Assembly (NCBI RefSeq): GCF_032452875.1
Contig: NW_026893633.1
Location: 496,001-560,000 of the forward strand
Length of the DNA: 64,000 bases
Direction: 5' to 3'
Source of the DNA: Bos javanicus
Lineage: Eukaryota; Chordata; Mammalia; Artiodactyla; Bovidae
A program made the translations under genes and the position numbers. Position 1 is the first letter of the stretch. Each line of letters opens with the position of its first letter. The notes beneath the pieces were generated by a model. That model saw only the letters and a program-made list of their open reading frames with translations, made no database searches and was not told the DNA's origin. This document shows, one piece after another, positions 27,586-42,109 of the stretch.

Positions 27586-28923
27586 GATCACGTGACTGAG
27601 CATGCACTGTTCACGTGGCTGATCATACACTGTTCACATGTCTGACCATGCACTGATCACGTGGCTGATCATACACTGCTCAGGTAACTGATCATGCACT
27701 GATCACGTGGCTATCATGCACTGATCACGTGGCTGAACATGCACTGTTCACGTGGCTGATCACACACTTGTACGTGACATATTATGCACTGATCACGTGG
27801 CACTCATGCACTGATCACGTGGCTGATCATACTCTGCTCACGTAACTGATCATGCACACATCACGTGGCTATCATGCACTGCTCACGTGGCTCGTCATGG
27901 AATGATCACGTAGCTACCATATACTGGTCACGTGACTGATCATGCACAGATCACATAAATGATCATGCACTGTTCACGTGACTGATCATGGACTGATCAC
28001 GTGACTGATCATGCACTGATCACGTGGCTATCATGCTCTGCTCACGTGGCTGATCATGCAACGATCACGTAGCAACCATGTACTGGTCACGTGACTGATC
28101 ATGCACTGATCACGTAATTGATCCTGCCCTGATCACGTGGCTGATCACACATGTATCACGTGACTGATCATGCACTGATCACGTGACTTTCAGGCACTGA
28201 TCACATGGCTATCATGCACTGATCACGTGGAAATCATGCACTGATCACGTGGCTGATCACACACGTATCACATGACTGATCATGCACTGATCACGTGGCT
28301 ATCATGCACTGATCACGTGGCTATCATGCACTGATCACGTGGCTGATCACGCAATGATCACGTAGCTACCATATACTGTCACGTAACTGATCATGCACTG
28401 ATCACGAAATTGATCCTGCACTGATCACATGGCTCATCACGCACTGACCCGGTGGCTGATCACACACGTATCACGTGACTGATCATGTACAGATCACGTG
28501 AATATTCATGAAGTGATCACGTGGCTATTCTGCACTGATCACGTGGATATCATGCACTGATCACGTGGCTGATCACACAGGTGTCACGTGACTGATCATG
28601 CACTGATCACGTGGCTATCATGCACTGATCACGTTGCTGATCATGCAATGATCACGTAGCTACCATGCACTGGTCACGTGACTGATCATGCACTGCTCAG
28701 GTAATTGATCATGCACTGATCACCTGACTGATCATGCACAGATCACGTGACTGTTCACGCACAGATCACGTGACTGATCATGCACTGATCACGTGGCTAT
28801 CATTCACTGCTCACGTGGCTGATCATGCAATGATCACATAATTGATCATGCACTGATCACCTGGCTTATCATGCATTCATCATGTGACTGATCATGCGCT
28901 GATCATGTTTGGTGTCACACACT
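27586..28923. repeat. 22/23-bp satellite segment, relative of 114-1,562
   Basis: It opens with the post-block order including CACACTTGTACGTGACATA, a decayed form of the CACCTGTCACGTGACATA landmark. It continues through CACACACGTATCAC monomers to a type B lead-in, the same overall plan as the first 1.5 kb. Confidence 0.82.
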
Positions 28924-29171
28924 GATCATGTGCCTCTGGAGGCAATGAACATAGAGCTGAGTAGGCAGGAATCAGTCAGCAGGCTATAATCATGGAACTC
29001 AGCTCTGAGAAATCATGCTGCTCAGCTGGCAATAATCAAGTAGATGAGCAGGCAGGAATTACGCAGCACAGGTGGCAATTGTCAAGGAGATGACAGGCAG
29101 GAATCGTGCAGCTCAGCTGGAAATTGTCAAGCAGATGAGCAGACAGTAATCACGCAGCTCAGCAGGCCCTG
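28924..29171 (+). repeat. Diverged 46-bp block (type B)
   Basis: This is a standard type B block, very close to the one at 1,563. It is preceded by CATGCGCTGATCATGTTTGG. Confidence 0.88.
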
Positions 29172-29636
29172 ATCACGTGACTGAGCATGCACTGCTCACT
29201 TGGCTGATCACACACCTATCACGTGACTGATCATGCACTGATCATGTGACTGATCATGCACTGATCACGTAGCTATCTTGTACTGATCACTTGGCTGATC
29301 ATTAACTCATCACGGGATTGATCGTGCACTGATCACGGCGCTATCATGCATTGACTACATGACTCCACTTGCACTGATCACGTGGCTATCATGCACTGTT
29401 CACGTGGCTGATCATACACTTATCACCTGCCTGGTCATGCACAGATCACGTGACAAATCATGAACTGATCACATAGCTATCATGAACCGATCACCTGGCT
29501 GATCATGCACTGATCACGTGGCTGATCATGCACTGATACCGTGACTGATCACATGACTATCATGTAGTGATCACATGACTTAATGGCTCTGATCATGTGA
29601 CTGATCATGCGCTGATAATGTTTGCTATCATACAGT
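29172..29636. repeat. Short 22/23-bp satellite segment
   Basis: About 465 bp, opening with CACACCTATCACGTGACTG as after other type B blocks. A short form of the type A approach, lacking CTGAGCATGGACTG, closes it. Confidence 0.8.
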
Positions 29637-29888
29637 GATCATGTGCCTCTGGAGGCAATAAACAAAGAGCTGAGTAGGCACGAATCAAGCAGTCAGCAGG
29701 CAATAATCATGGAACTCAGGTGTGAGGAATCATGCTGCTCAGCTGGCAATAATCAAGCAGCTGAGCAGGCAGGAATTACGCAGCACAGCTGGCAATTGTC
29801 AAGCAGATGACTGGCAGGAATCATGCAGCTCAGCTGGCAATTGTCAAGCAGATGAGCAGACAGTAATCACGCATCTCAGCAGGCCCTG
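29637..29888 (+). repeat. Diverged 46-bp block (type A, frame open)
   Basis: The 62-codon frame is open from 29,622. ATGACTGGCAGG replaces ATGACAGGCAGG at the frame end. Confidence 0.88.
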
Positions 29889-32236
29889 GTCACGTGACTG
29901 AACATGCACAGTTCACGTGGCTGATCATACACTGATCACGTGATGATCATGCACTGATCACTTGGATATCATGCACTGATCACGTGGCTGATCATACACT
30001 GTTCACGTGTCTGACCATGCACTGATCACGTGGCTGATCATACACTGTTCAGGTAATTGATCATGCACTGATCACGTAACTGATCATGCACAGATGACGT
30101 GACTGATCATGCACAGATCACGTGACTGATCATGCACAGGTCACGTGACTGATCATGCACAGATCACGTGACTGATCATTCACTGATCACGTGGCTATCA
30201 TGCACTGCTCACGTGGCTGATCATGCAATGATCATGTAGCTACCATGTACAGGTTACGTGAATGATCATACACCCGTCAGGTGACTGATCATGCACTGAT
30301 CACGTGGCTATCATGCACTGATCACGAGACTGATCGTGCACTGATCACGTCTATATCTAGTGTCTGATTATGCACTGATCACGTGGCTATCATGCACTGC
30401 TCACGTAACTGATCATGCACACATCAGTGGCTATCATGCACTTCTCACCTGGCTGGTCATGCAATGTTCACGTAGCTACCATATACTGGTCACGTGACTG
30501 ATCATGAACAGATCACGTAAATGATCATGCACTGTTCACGTGACTGATCATGCACTGATCACGTGACTGATCATGCACTGATCACGTGGCTATCATGTAC
30601 TGCTCACGTGGCTGATCGTGCAATGATCACGTAGCAACCATGTACTGGTCACGTGACTGATCGTGCACTGATCACGTAATTAATCCTGCACTGATCACCT
30701 TACTCATCATGCACTCATCACGTGGCTGATCACACATATATCACGTGACTGATCATGCAATGATTACGTGGTTATCATGCACTGATCACGTGGCTAACAT
30801 TCACTGATCACGTGCATATCATGCACGGATCACGTGGCTGATCACACACGTATCATGTGACTGATCATGCACTGATCACGTGGTTATCATGCACTGATCA
30901 CGTGGCTATCATGCACTGATCACGTGGCTGATCATGCAATGATCACGTAGCTACCATGTACTGGTCATGTGACTGTTCTTGCACTGATCACGTAATTGAT
31001 CATGCACTTATCACTTGGCTGATCAAGCACTGATCACGTGGCTATCATGCACTGCTAACGTGGCTCTTCATGAAATGATCACGCAGCTACCATGTACTGG
31101 TCACGTCCCTGATCATGCACTGATCATGTGGCTGATCATGCACTGATCACGTGACTGATCATGCACTGATCACGTGACTGATCATGCACTGATCACGTGG
31201 CTATCATGCACTGATCACTTGGCTGGTCATACACTGATCACGCAGCTACCGTGTACTGGTCATGTGACTGATCATGCACTGATGACGTAATTGATCATGC
31301 ACTGATCATGTGGCTGATCATGCACTGATCACGTGACTGATCACGCACTGATCACGTGGCTATCATGCACTGATCACATGCCTGGTCATACACAGATCAC
31401 CTGCCTGGTCATGCACAGATCACGTGGCAGATCACACACGTATCACGTGACTGACCATGCACTGATCACGTGACTGATCATGCACTGATCACATGGCTGA
31501 TCATGCACTGATCATGTGGCTATCATGCACTGCTCACGTGGCTGATTATGCAATGATCACGAAGCAACCATGTACTTGTCACGTGACTAATCGTGCACTG
31601 ATCACGTAATTAATACTGCACTGTTCACCTGACTCATCATGCACTGATCACATGGCTGATCATGCACTGATCACATGGCTTATCATGCACTGATCATGTG
31701 GCTATCATGCACTGGTCACGTGGCTGATCAGGCAATGATCACGTAGCTACCATGTACTGGTCACGTGACTGATCATGCTCTGATCACGTAATTGATCATG
31801 CACTGATCATGTGGCTGATCATGCACTGATCACATGTCTGATCATACACTGATCACGTGACTGATCATGCACTGATCACGTGACTGATCATGCACTGATC
31901 AAGTGGCTATCATGCACTGATCACTTGGCTGGACATACACTGATCACGTGCCTAGTCATGCACTGATCACGTGGCTGATCATGCACTGATCACGTGACTG
32001 ATCATGCACTGATCTCGTGTCTGATCATGCACTGATCACGTGGCTATCATGCACTGCTCATGTGGTTGATCATGCAATGATCACGCAGCTACTATGTACT
32101 GGTCACATGACAGATCATGCACTGATCACGTGGCTGACCATGGACTGATCCCATGACTATCATGTAGTGATCACGTGACTTAATGGCGCTGATCATGTGA
32201 CTGATCATGGGCTGATCATGTTTGCTATCAAACACT
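29889..32236. repeat. 22/23-bp satellite segment, one of the longest block-free runs
   Basis: About 2.35 kb. It includes a local run of five CATGCACAGATCACGTGACT-like monomers near 30.09-30.17 kb and a truncated GTCTATATCTAGTGTCTG monomer near 30.35 kb. No gene. Confidence 0.82.
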
Positions 32237-32488
32237 GATCATGTGCCTCTGGAGGCAATATACAAACAGCTGAGTAGGCACGAATCAAACAGTCAGCAGG
32301 CCATAATCATGGAACTCAGCTGTGAGGAATCATGCTGCTCAGCTGGCAATAATCAAGCAGCTGAGCAGGCAGGAATTACGCAGCACAGCTGGCAATTGTC
32401 AAGCAGATGACAGGCAGGAATTGTACAGCTCACCTGGCAATTGTCAAGCAGATGAGCAGACAGTAATCACGCAGCTCAGCAGGCCCGG
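32237..32488 (+). repeat. Diverged 46-bp block (type A, frame open)
   Basis: The 62-codon frame is open, with changes near its start (ATCAAACACTG, AATATACAAACAG). The block ends GGCCCGGATC. Confidence 0.88.
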
Positions 32489-34649
32489 ATCACGTGACTG
32501 AGCATGCACTGTTCACGTGGCTGATCATACACTGATCACGTGATTGATCATGCACTGATCACTTGGATATCATGCACTGATCACGTGGCTGATCATACAC
32601 TGTTCACGTGTCTGACCATGCACTGAATACGTGGCTGAACATGCACTGTTCACGCGGCTGATCACACACCTGTCACGTGACATATCATGCACTGATCACG
32701 TGGCACTCATGCACTGATCACGTGGCTGATCATACTCTGCTCACGTAACTGATCATGCACACAACACGTGGCTATCATGCACTGCTCACGTGGCTCGTCA
32801 TGGAATGATCACGTAGCTACCATATACTGGTCACGTGACTGATCATGCACAGATCACGTAAATGACCATGCACTGTTCACGTGACTGATCATGTACTGAT
32901 CACGTGACTGATCATGCACTGATCACGTAATTGATCATGCACTTATCATTTGGCTGATCATGCACTGATCACGTGGCTGATCATACACTGATCATGTGAC
33001 TGATCATGCACTGATCACGTGACTGATCATGCACTGATCACGTGGCTATCATGCACTGATCCCTTGGCTGGTCATACACTGATCACATGACTGATCATGC
33101 ACTGTTCACGTGACTGTTCATGTACTGATCACGTGACTGATCATGCACTGATCACGTAATTGATCATGCACTGATCACGTGGCTGATCATGCAATGATCA
33201 TGTGACTGACCATGCACTGATCACCTGACTGATCATCCACTGATCAGTTGGCTATCATGCACTGATTACTTGGCTGATCATACACTGATCACGTGACTGA
33301 TAATGCACTGATCATCTAGCTATCATGCACTCATTACCTGGCTATCGTGCCTGATCACGTGGTTGATCATACACTGATCACGAGACTGATCATGCACTGA
33401 TCACGTGTATATCATGCACTGATCACATGACTGCCCATGCACTGATCACCCGGATGATCATACACTGATCATGTGACAGATCATGCACTGATCACGTGGC
33501 TATCATGCACCGCTCACGCGGCTGTTCATGCAATGATCACTTAGCTACCATGTACTGGTCATGTGAGTGATCATGCACTGATCACGTAATTGATCATGCA
33601 CTGATCAGGTGACTTATCATGCACTGTTCACGTGACTGATCATGCACTGATCTCGTGGCTATCATGCACGGCTCACGTGGCTGATCATGCAATGATCACC
33701 TAGCTCCCATATACTTGTCACGTGACTGATCATGCACTGATCACGTAATTGATCATGCACTGATCATTGGCTGATCATGCACTCATCATGTGGCTGATCA
33801 TCCACTGATCACGTGACTGATCATGCACTGATCACGTGACTGATCTTGCACTGATCACGTGGCTATCATGCACTGATCCCTTGGCTTGTCATACACAGAT
33901 CACGTGCCTGGTCATGCACAGATTACATGACTGATCATGCACTGAACACGTGACTGAACATGCACTAATCACGTGGCTATCATGCACAACTCACTTGGCT
34001 CGTCATGCAATGATCATGTAGCTACCATGTACCGGTCAGGTGACTGATCATACACCCATCAGGTGACGGATCATGCACTGATCACTTGGCTATCATACAC
34101 TGTTCACGTGGCTGATCATACACTGATCACCTGCCTGGTCATGCACAGATCATGTGACAAATCATGAACTGATCACGTAGCTATCATGTACTGAGCACCT
34201 GGCTGATCATGCACTGATCACGTGACTGAATATGCACTGATCACGAGGGTGATCATGAACCGATCACGTAACTGATTATGCACTGATCACGTAATTGATC
34301 ATGCACCGATCACGTGGCTGATCATGCAATGATCACGTAGCTACCATGTACTGGTCCCGTGAGTGATCATGCACTGATCACGTAATTGATCATGCACTGA
34401 TCACGGGGCTGATCATGCACTGAACACGTGACTGATCATGCACTGATCCCATGACTGATCATGCACTAATCACGTGGCTATCATGCACTGCTCACGTGGC
34501 TGATCATCCAGTGATGACGCAGCTACCATGTACTGGTCACATGACTGATCATGCACTGATCACGTAATTGATCATGCACTGATCACCTGGCTTATCATGC
34601 ATTCATCATGTGACTGATCATGTGCTGATCATGTTTGGTGTCACACACT
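32489..34649. repeat. 22/23-bp satellite segment, homologue of 9.7-10.6 and 38.7-40 kb
   Basis: It shares the GAATACGTGGCTGAACATGC, CACCTGTCACGTGACATA and ACTTATCATTTGGCTGATC monomers in order with the other two segments. It then continues to a type B block, where the others reach type A blocks. Confidence 0.82.
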
Positions 34650-34896
34650 GATCATGTGCATCTGGAGGCAATGAACAAAGAGCTGAGTAGGCAGGAATCA
34701 GTCAGCAGGCATTAATCATGGAACTCAGCTCTGAGAAATCATGCTGCTCAGCTGGCAATAATCAAGTAGATGACCAGGCTGGAATTATGCAGCACAGGTG
34801 GCAATTGTCAAGGAAATGACAGGCAGGAATCGTACAGCTCAGCTGGCAATTGTCAAGCAGATGAGCAGACAGTAATCACGCAGCTCAGCAGGCCCT
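34650..34896 (+). repeat. Diverged 46-bp block (type B)
   Basis: It has the GTGCATCTGGAGGCAATG variant and GATGACCAGGCTGG in the third repeat. Confidence 0.86.
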
Positions 34897-36102
34897 GATC
34901 ACGTGACTGAGCATGCACTGTTCACGTGGCTGATCATACACTGATCACGTGATTGACCATGCACTGATCACTTCGATATCATGCACTGATCACGTGGCTG
35001 ATCATACACTGTTCACGTGTCTGACCATGCACTGATCACATGGCTGATCATACACTGCTCACGTAACTGATCATGCACTGATCACGTAATTGATCGGCAC
35101 TGATCACGTGGCTGATCATGCAATGATCATGTAGCTACCATGTACTGGTCACGTGAGTGATCATGCAGTGATCACGTAATTGATCATGCACTGATCACGT
35201 GGCTGATCATGCACTGAACACGTGACTGATCATGCACTGATCACGTGACTGCTCATGCACTGATCACGTGGCTAACATGCACTGCTCATGTGGCTGATCA
35301 TGCACTGATCAAGTAATTGATTATGCACTGATCACGTGGCTGATCATGCACTGATCAAGTAATTGATTATGCACTGATCACGTGGCTATCATGCACTGCT
35401 CATGTGGCTGATCATGCACTGATCAAGTAATTGATTATGCACTGATCACGTGGCTATCATGCACTACTCACGTGGCTGGTCATGCAATGATCATTTAGCT
35501 ACCATGTACCGGTCAGGTGACTGATCATACACCCATCAGGTGACGGATCATGCACTGATCACGTGGCTGATCATACACTGATCACCTGCCTGGTCATGCA
35601 CAGATCATGTGACAAATCATGAACTGATCACATAGCTATCATGAACTTATCACGTGGCTGATCATACACTGTTCACGTGTCTGACCATGCACTGATCACG
35701 GGGCTGATCATACACTGCTCACGTAACTGATCATGCATTGATCACGTGGCTATTATGCACTGATCAGGTGACGGATCATGCACTGGTCACGTGACTGATC
35801 ATGCCCTGATCAAGTGGCTATCATGCACTGATCACGTGACTGATCATGCAATGATCCTGTAGCTACCATGTACTGGTCACGTGACCGATCATGCACAGAT
35901 CATGTGCCTGATCATGCACTGATCACGTGGCTATCATGCACTGCTCACCCGGCTGATCATGCAATGATCACGCAGCTACGATGTACTGGTCACATGGCTG
36001 ATCATGCACTGGTCACATAATTGATCATGCACTGATCACCTGGCTTATCATGCATTGATCATGTGACTGATCATGTGCTGATCATGTTTGGTGTCACACA
36101 CT
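34897..36102. repeat. 22/23-bp satellite segment with a short local tandem
   Basis: A module containing ATCAAGTAATTGATTATGC occurs three times in succession between about 35.30 and 35.44 kb, a small local amplification. The start repeats the order of 25,884-26,384. Confidence 0.82.
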
Positions 36103-36349
36103 TACCATGTGCCTCTGGAGGCAATGAACATAGAGCTGAGTAGGCAGGAATCAGTCAGCATGCTTTAATCATGGAACTCACCTGTGAGAAATCAAGCTGC
36201 TCAGCTGGTAATAATCAAGTAGATGAGCAGGCAGGAATTACCGAGCACAGGTGGCAATTGTCAAGGAGATGACAGGCAGTTTCGTGCAGCTCAGCTGGAA
36301 ATTGTCAAGCAGATGAGCAGACAGTAATCACGCAGCTCAGCAGGCCCTG
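36103..36349 (+). repeat. Diverged 46-bp block (type B, worn)
   Basis: This is the most substituted type B block: it opens CTTACCATGTGCC, has TCAGCATGCTTTAATC, and lost bases at GACAGGCAGTTTCGTGC. Confidence 0.84.
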
Positions 36350-36825
36350 ATCACGTGACTGAGCATGCACTGTTCACGTGGCTGATCACACACCTATCAG
36401 TGAATGATCATGCACTGATCATGTGACTGATCATGCACTGATCACGTAGCTATCTTGCACTGAGCACTTGGCTGATCATACACTCATCACGGGACTGATG
36501 GTGCACTGATCACGGCGCTATCATGCATTGACTACATGACTCCACATGCACTGATCACGTGGATGATCTTGCACTGATCACGTGACTGACCATGCACTGA
36601 TCACGTGAATGATCATGCACTGATCACGTGGCTATCATGCACTGATCACTTGGCTGGACATACAGTGATCACGTGCCTGGTCATGCACTGATCACGTGGC
36701 TGATCATGCACTGATACCGTGACTGAGCATGGACTGATCACATGACTATCATGTAGTGATCACGTGACTTAATGGCTCTGATCATGTGACTGATCTTGCG
36801 CTGATCATGTTTGCTATCATACACT
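36350..36825. repeat. Short 22/23-bp satellite segment
   Basis: About 475 bp linking a type B block to a type A block, with the same plan as 8,689-9,460 but shorter. Confidence 0.8.
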
Positions 36826-37076
36826 GATCATGTGCCTCTGGAGGCAATAAACAAAGAGCTGAGTAGGCACGAATCAAACAGTCAGCAGGCAATAATCATG
36901 GAACTCAGGTGTGAGGAATCATGCTGCTCAGCTGGCAATAATCAAGCAGCTGAGCAGGCAGGAATTACGCAGCACAGCTGGCAATTGTCAAGCAGATGAC
37001 AGGCAGGAATCGTGCAGCTCAGCTGGCAATTGTCAAGCAGATGAGCAGACAGTAATCACGCAGCTCAGGAGGCCCT
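36826..37076 (+). repeat. Diverged 46-bp block (type A, frame open)
   Basis: It encodes the same 62 residues as the blocks at 3,309 and 10,690. It ends CAGGAGGCCCTG, as does the block at 3,309. Confidence 0.89.
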
Positions 37077-38439
37077 GATCACGTGACTGAGCATGCACTG
37101 ATCATGTGACTGATCGTGCACTGATCACGTAGCTATCTTGCACTGATCTCTTGGCTGATCATACACTCATCACGCGATTGATCGTGCACTGATCACGGCG
37201 CTATCATGCATTGACTACATGACTTCACATGCACTGATCACGTGGATGATCATGCACTGATCACGTGGCTATCATGCACTTATCACTTGGCTGGTCATTC
37301 ACTGATCACATGACTGATCATGCACTGTTCACGTGACTGATCATGTACTGATCACGTGACTCATCATGCACTTATCACGTAATTGATCATGCACTATTCA
37401 CGTGGCTGATCGTGCAATGATCAAGTGACTGACCATGCACTGATCACGTGACTGATCATCAACTGATCAGTTGGCTATCATGCACTGATTACTTGGCTGA
37501 TCATACACTGATTACGTGACTGATCATGCACTGATCACGTCTATATCATGCACTGATCACATGACTGCCCATGCACTGATCACCCGGATGATCATACGCT
37601 GATCATGTGACAGATCATGCTCTGATCACGTGGCTATCATGCACTGCTCACGTGAGTGAGCATGCACTGATCACGTAATTGATCATGCACTGATCAGGTG
37701 ACTTATCATGCACTGTTCACGTGAGTGATCATGCACTGATCACGTAACTGATCATGCACTGATCTCGTGGCTATCATGCACGGCTCATGTCGTTGATCAG
37801 GCAATGATCACCTAGCTACCATATACTGGTCACGTGACTGATCATGCACTGATCACGTAATTGATCATGCACTGATCATGTGGCTGATCATGCACTGATC
37901 ACGTGGCTGAACATGCACTGATCCCGTGACTCATCATGCACTGATCACGTGGCTATCATGCACTGATCACATGGCTGGTCATACACTGATCACGTGCCTG
38001 GTCATGCACAGATTACATGACTGATCATGCACTGAACACGTGACTGATCATGCACTGATCACGTGGCTATCATGCACTATTCACGTGGCTGATCATGCAA
38101 TGATCATGTAGCTACCATGTACTGGTCAGGTGACTGATCATACACCCATCAGGGGACGGATCATGCACTGATCACGTGGCTATCATGCACTGATCACGAG
38201 ACTGATCATGCAATTATCACGTCTATATCATGCACTGATCACATGACTGCCTATGCACTGATCACGTGGATGAGTACACTAATCATGTGACAGATCATGC
38301 ACTGATCACCTGGCTGATCATGCACTGATACCGTGACTGAGCATGGACTGATCACATGACTATCATGTAGTGATCACGTGACTTAATGGCGCTGATCATG
38401 TGACTGATCATGCGCTGATCATGTTTGCTATCATACACT
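37077..38439. repeat. 22/23-bp satellite segment
   Basis: It opens unusually. After CTGAGCATGCACTG it goes directly to ATCATGTGACTGATCGTGC, the order that normally follows type B blocks, so the segment looks like a recombinant. Confidence 0.8.
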
Positions 38440-38691
38440 GTTCATGTGCCTCTGGAGGCAATAAACAAAGAGCTGAGTAGGCACGAATCAAACAGTCAGC
38501 AGGCAATAATCATGGAACTCAGCTGTGAGGAATCATGCTGCTGAGCTGGCAATAATCAAGCAGCTGAGCAGGCAGGAATTACGCAGCACAGCTGGCAATT
38601 GTCAAGCAGATGACAGGCAGGAATCGTGCAGCTCAGCTGGTAATTGTCAAGCAGATGAGCAGACAGTAATCACGCAGCTCAGCAGGCCCTG
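38440..38691 (+). repeat. Diverged 46-bp block (type A, frame stopped)
   Basis: It begins GTTCATGTGCC. A single change, CTGCTGAGC for CTGCTCAGC, puts an in-frame TGA in the middle of the frame that is open in sister blocks. Confidence 0.88.
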
Positions 38692-40233
38692 ATCACGTGA
38701 CTGAGCATGCACTGTTCACGTGGCTGATCATACACTGATCACGTGATTGATCATGCACTGATCACTTGGATATCATGCACTGTTCATGTGGCTGATCATA
38801 CACTGTTAACGTGTCTGACCATGCACTGATCACGTGGCTATCATGCACTGAATACGTGGCTGAACAAGCACTGTTCATGTGGCTGATCACACACCTGTCA
38901 CGTGACATATCATGCACTGATCACGTGGCACTCATGCACTGATCACGTGGCTGATCATACTCTGCTCACGTAACTCATCATGCACACATCACGTTTCTAT
39001 CATGCACTGCTCACGTGGCTCGTCATGGAATGATCACGTAGCTACCATATACTGGTCACGTGACTGATCATGCACAGATCACGTAAATGATCATGCACTC
39101 TTCACGTGACTGATCATGTACTGATCACGTGACTGATCATGCACTGATCACGTGACTGATCATGCAGTGATCAGGTACTTGATCATGCACTTATCATTTG
39201 GCTGATCATGCACTGATCACGTGGCTGATCATACGCTGATCACGTGACTGATCATGCACTGATCACGTGGCTATCATGCACTGATCACTTGGCTGGTCAT
39301 ACACTGATCACATGACTGATCATGCACTGTTCACGTGACTGATCATGTACTGATAACTGACTGATCATGCACTGATCACGTAATTGATCATGCACTGATC
39401 ACGTGGCTGATCATGCAATGATCACGTGACTGACTATGCACTGATCACCTGACTGATCATCCACTGATCAGTTGGCTATCATGCACTGATTACTTGGCTG
39501 ATCATACATTGATCACGTGACTGATAATGCACTGATCATCTGGCTATCATGCACTCATTACCTAGCTATCGTTCACTGATCACTTGGTTGATCATACACT
39601 GATCACTGGACTGATCATGCACTGATCACGTCTATATCATGCCCTGATCACCTGACTGCCCATGCACTGATCACCCGGATGATCATACACAGATCATGTG
39701 ACAGATCATGCACTGATCACGTGGCTATCATGCACTGCTCATGCGGTGTTCATGCAATGATAACGTAGCTACCATGTACTGGTCACGTGAGTGATCATGC
39801 ACTGATCAGGTGACTTATCATGCACTGTTCACGTGACTGTCATGCACTGATCTCGTGGCTATCATGCACGGCTCTCGTGGCTGATCATGCAATGATCACC
39901 TAGCTACCATATACTGGTCACGTGACTGCTCATGCACTGATCACGTACTTGATCATGCACTGATCATGTGGCTGATCATGCACTGATCACGTGGCTGATC
40001 ATCCACTGATCACGTGACTGATCATGCACTGATCACGTCTATATCATGCACTGATCATGTGAGAGATCATGCACTGATCACTTGGCTATCATGCACTGCT
40101 CACGTGACTGATCATGCACTGATACCGTGACTGAGCATGGACTGATCACATGACTATCATGTAGTGATCACGTGACTTAATGGCTCTGATCATGTGACTG
40201 ATCATGCGCTGGTCATGTTTGCTATCATACACT
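38692..40233. repeat. 22/23-bp satellite segment, homologue of 9.7-10.6 kb
   Basis: It shares with 9.7-10.6 kb the GAATACGTGGCTGAACAAGC monomer and the CATCACGTTTCTATCATGC variant. No gene. Confidence 0.82.
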
Positions 40234-40485
40234 GATCATGCGCCTCTGGAGGCAATAAACAAAGAGCTGAGTAGGCACGAATCAAACAGTCAGCAGGCAA
40301 TAATCATGGAACTCAGGTGTGAGGAATCATGCTGCTCAGCTGGCAATAATCAAGCAGCTGAGCAGGCAGGAATTACGCAGCACAGCTGGCAATTGTCAAG
40401 CAGATGACAGGCAGGAATCGTGCAGCTCAGCTGGCAATTGTCAAGCAGATGAGCAGACAGTAATCACGAAGCTCAGAAGGCCCTG
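40234..40485 (+). repeat. Diverged 46-bp block (type A, frame open)
   Basis: The frame extends a few codons upstream through CGCTGGTCATGTTTGC. GATCATGCGCC replaces GATCATGTGCC at the block start. Confidence 0.88.
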
Positions 40486-41141
40486 ATCACGTGACTGAGC
40501 ATGCACTGTTCACGTGGCTGATCATACACTGATCACGTGATGATCATGCACTGATCACTTGGATATCATGCACTGATCACGTGGCTGATCATACACTGTT
40601 CACATGTCTGACCATGCACTGATCACGTGGCTATCATGCACTGATCACTTGCCTGGATTACACTGATCACGTGCCTGGTCATGCACTGATCACGTGGCTG
40701 ATCATGCACTGATCACGTGACAGATCATGCACTGATCTCGTGTCTGATCATGCACTGATCACGTGGTTATCATGCACTGCTCACGTGGCTGATCATGCGA
40801 TGATCACGAAGCTACCATGTACAGGTCACGTGAATGATCATACACCCATCAGGTGACTGATCATGCACTGATCACGTGGCTATCATGCACTGATCACGAG
40901 ACTGATCATGCACTGATCACGTCTATATCATGCACTGATCACATGACTGCCCATGCACTGATCACGTGGATGATCATACACTAATCATGTGACAGATCAT
41001 GCACTGATCGCCTGGCTGATCATGCACTGATACCGTGACTGAGCATGGACTGATCACATGACTATCATGTAGTGATCACGTGACTTAATGGCACTGATCA
41101 TGTGACTGATCATGCGCTGATCATGTTTGCTATCATACACT
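40486..41141. repeat. 22/23-bp satellite segment
   Basis: About 650 bp between two type A blocks spaced 908 bp apart. It opens with the post-block order and closes with the type A approach. Confidence 0.8.
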
Positions 41142-41393
41142 GATCATGTGCCTCTGGAGGCAATAAACAAAGAGCTGAGTAGGCACGAATCAAACAGTCA
41201 GCAGGCAATAATCATGGAACTCAGGTGTGAGGAATCATGCTGCTCAGCTGGCAATAATCAAGCAGCTGAGCAGGCAGGAATTACGCAGCACAGCTGGCAA
41301 TTGTCAAGCAGATGACAGGCAGGAATCGTGCAGCTCAGCTGGCAATTGTCAAGCAGATGAGCAGACAGTAATCACGAAGCTCAGCAGGCCCTG
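41142..41393 (+). repeat. Diverged 46-bp block (type A, frame open)
   Basis: It encodes the same 62 residues as 3,309, 10,690 and 36,826. It is 761 bp before the next block. Confidence 0.89.
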
Positions 41394-41902
41394 ATCACGT
41401 GACTGAGCATGCACTGTTCACGTGGCTGATCATACACTGATCACGTGATTGATCATGCACTGATCACTTGGATATCATGCACTGACCACGTGGCTGATCA
41501 TACAGTGTTCACGTGTCTGACCATGCACTGTTCACGTGGCTGATCATACACTGATCACGTGACTGATCATACACCCATCAGGTGACTGATCATGCACTGA
41601 TCACGTGGCTATCATGCACTGTTCACGTGGCTGATCATACACTGATCACCTGCCTGGTCATGCACAGATCACGTGACTAATCATGAACTGATCACGTAGC
41701 TATCATACACTGATCACCTGGCTGATCATGCACTGATCACGTGGCTATCATGCAATGATCACGTGGCTATCATGCACTGATCACTTGGCTGATCATGCAT
41801 TGATACCGTGACTGAGCATGGACTGAACACATGACTATCATGTAGTGATCACGTGACTTAATGGTGGTGATCATGCGCTGATCATGTTGGGTATCATACC
41901 CT
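41394..41902. repeat. 22/23-bp satellite segment
   Basis: About 510 bp, with the GATCACGTGACTGATCATAC and CACCCATCAGGTGACTG monomers also found in the 931-bp family. Confidence 0.8.
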
Positions 41903-42109
41903 GATCATGTGCCTCTGGAGGTAATAAACAAAAAGCCGAGTAGGCAGAAATCAAACAGTCAGCAATCAATAATCATGGAACTCAGGTGTGAGGAATCATG
42001 CTGCTCAGCTGGCAATAATCAAGCAGCTAAGCAGGCAGGAATTACGCAGCACAGCTGGCAATTGTCAAGCAGATGAGCAGACAGTAATCACGCAACTCAG
42101 CAGGCCCTC
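41903..42109 (+). repeat. Shortened diverged block (type A, one 46-bp repeat lost)
   Basis: The block is about 206 bp, one 46-bp repeat fewer than standard, with the join in register. It carries several private changes (AAAAAGCCGAG, AGCAATCAATAATC). It is the last block before region B. Confidence 0.89.
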
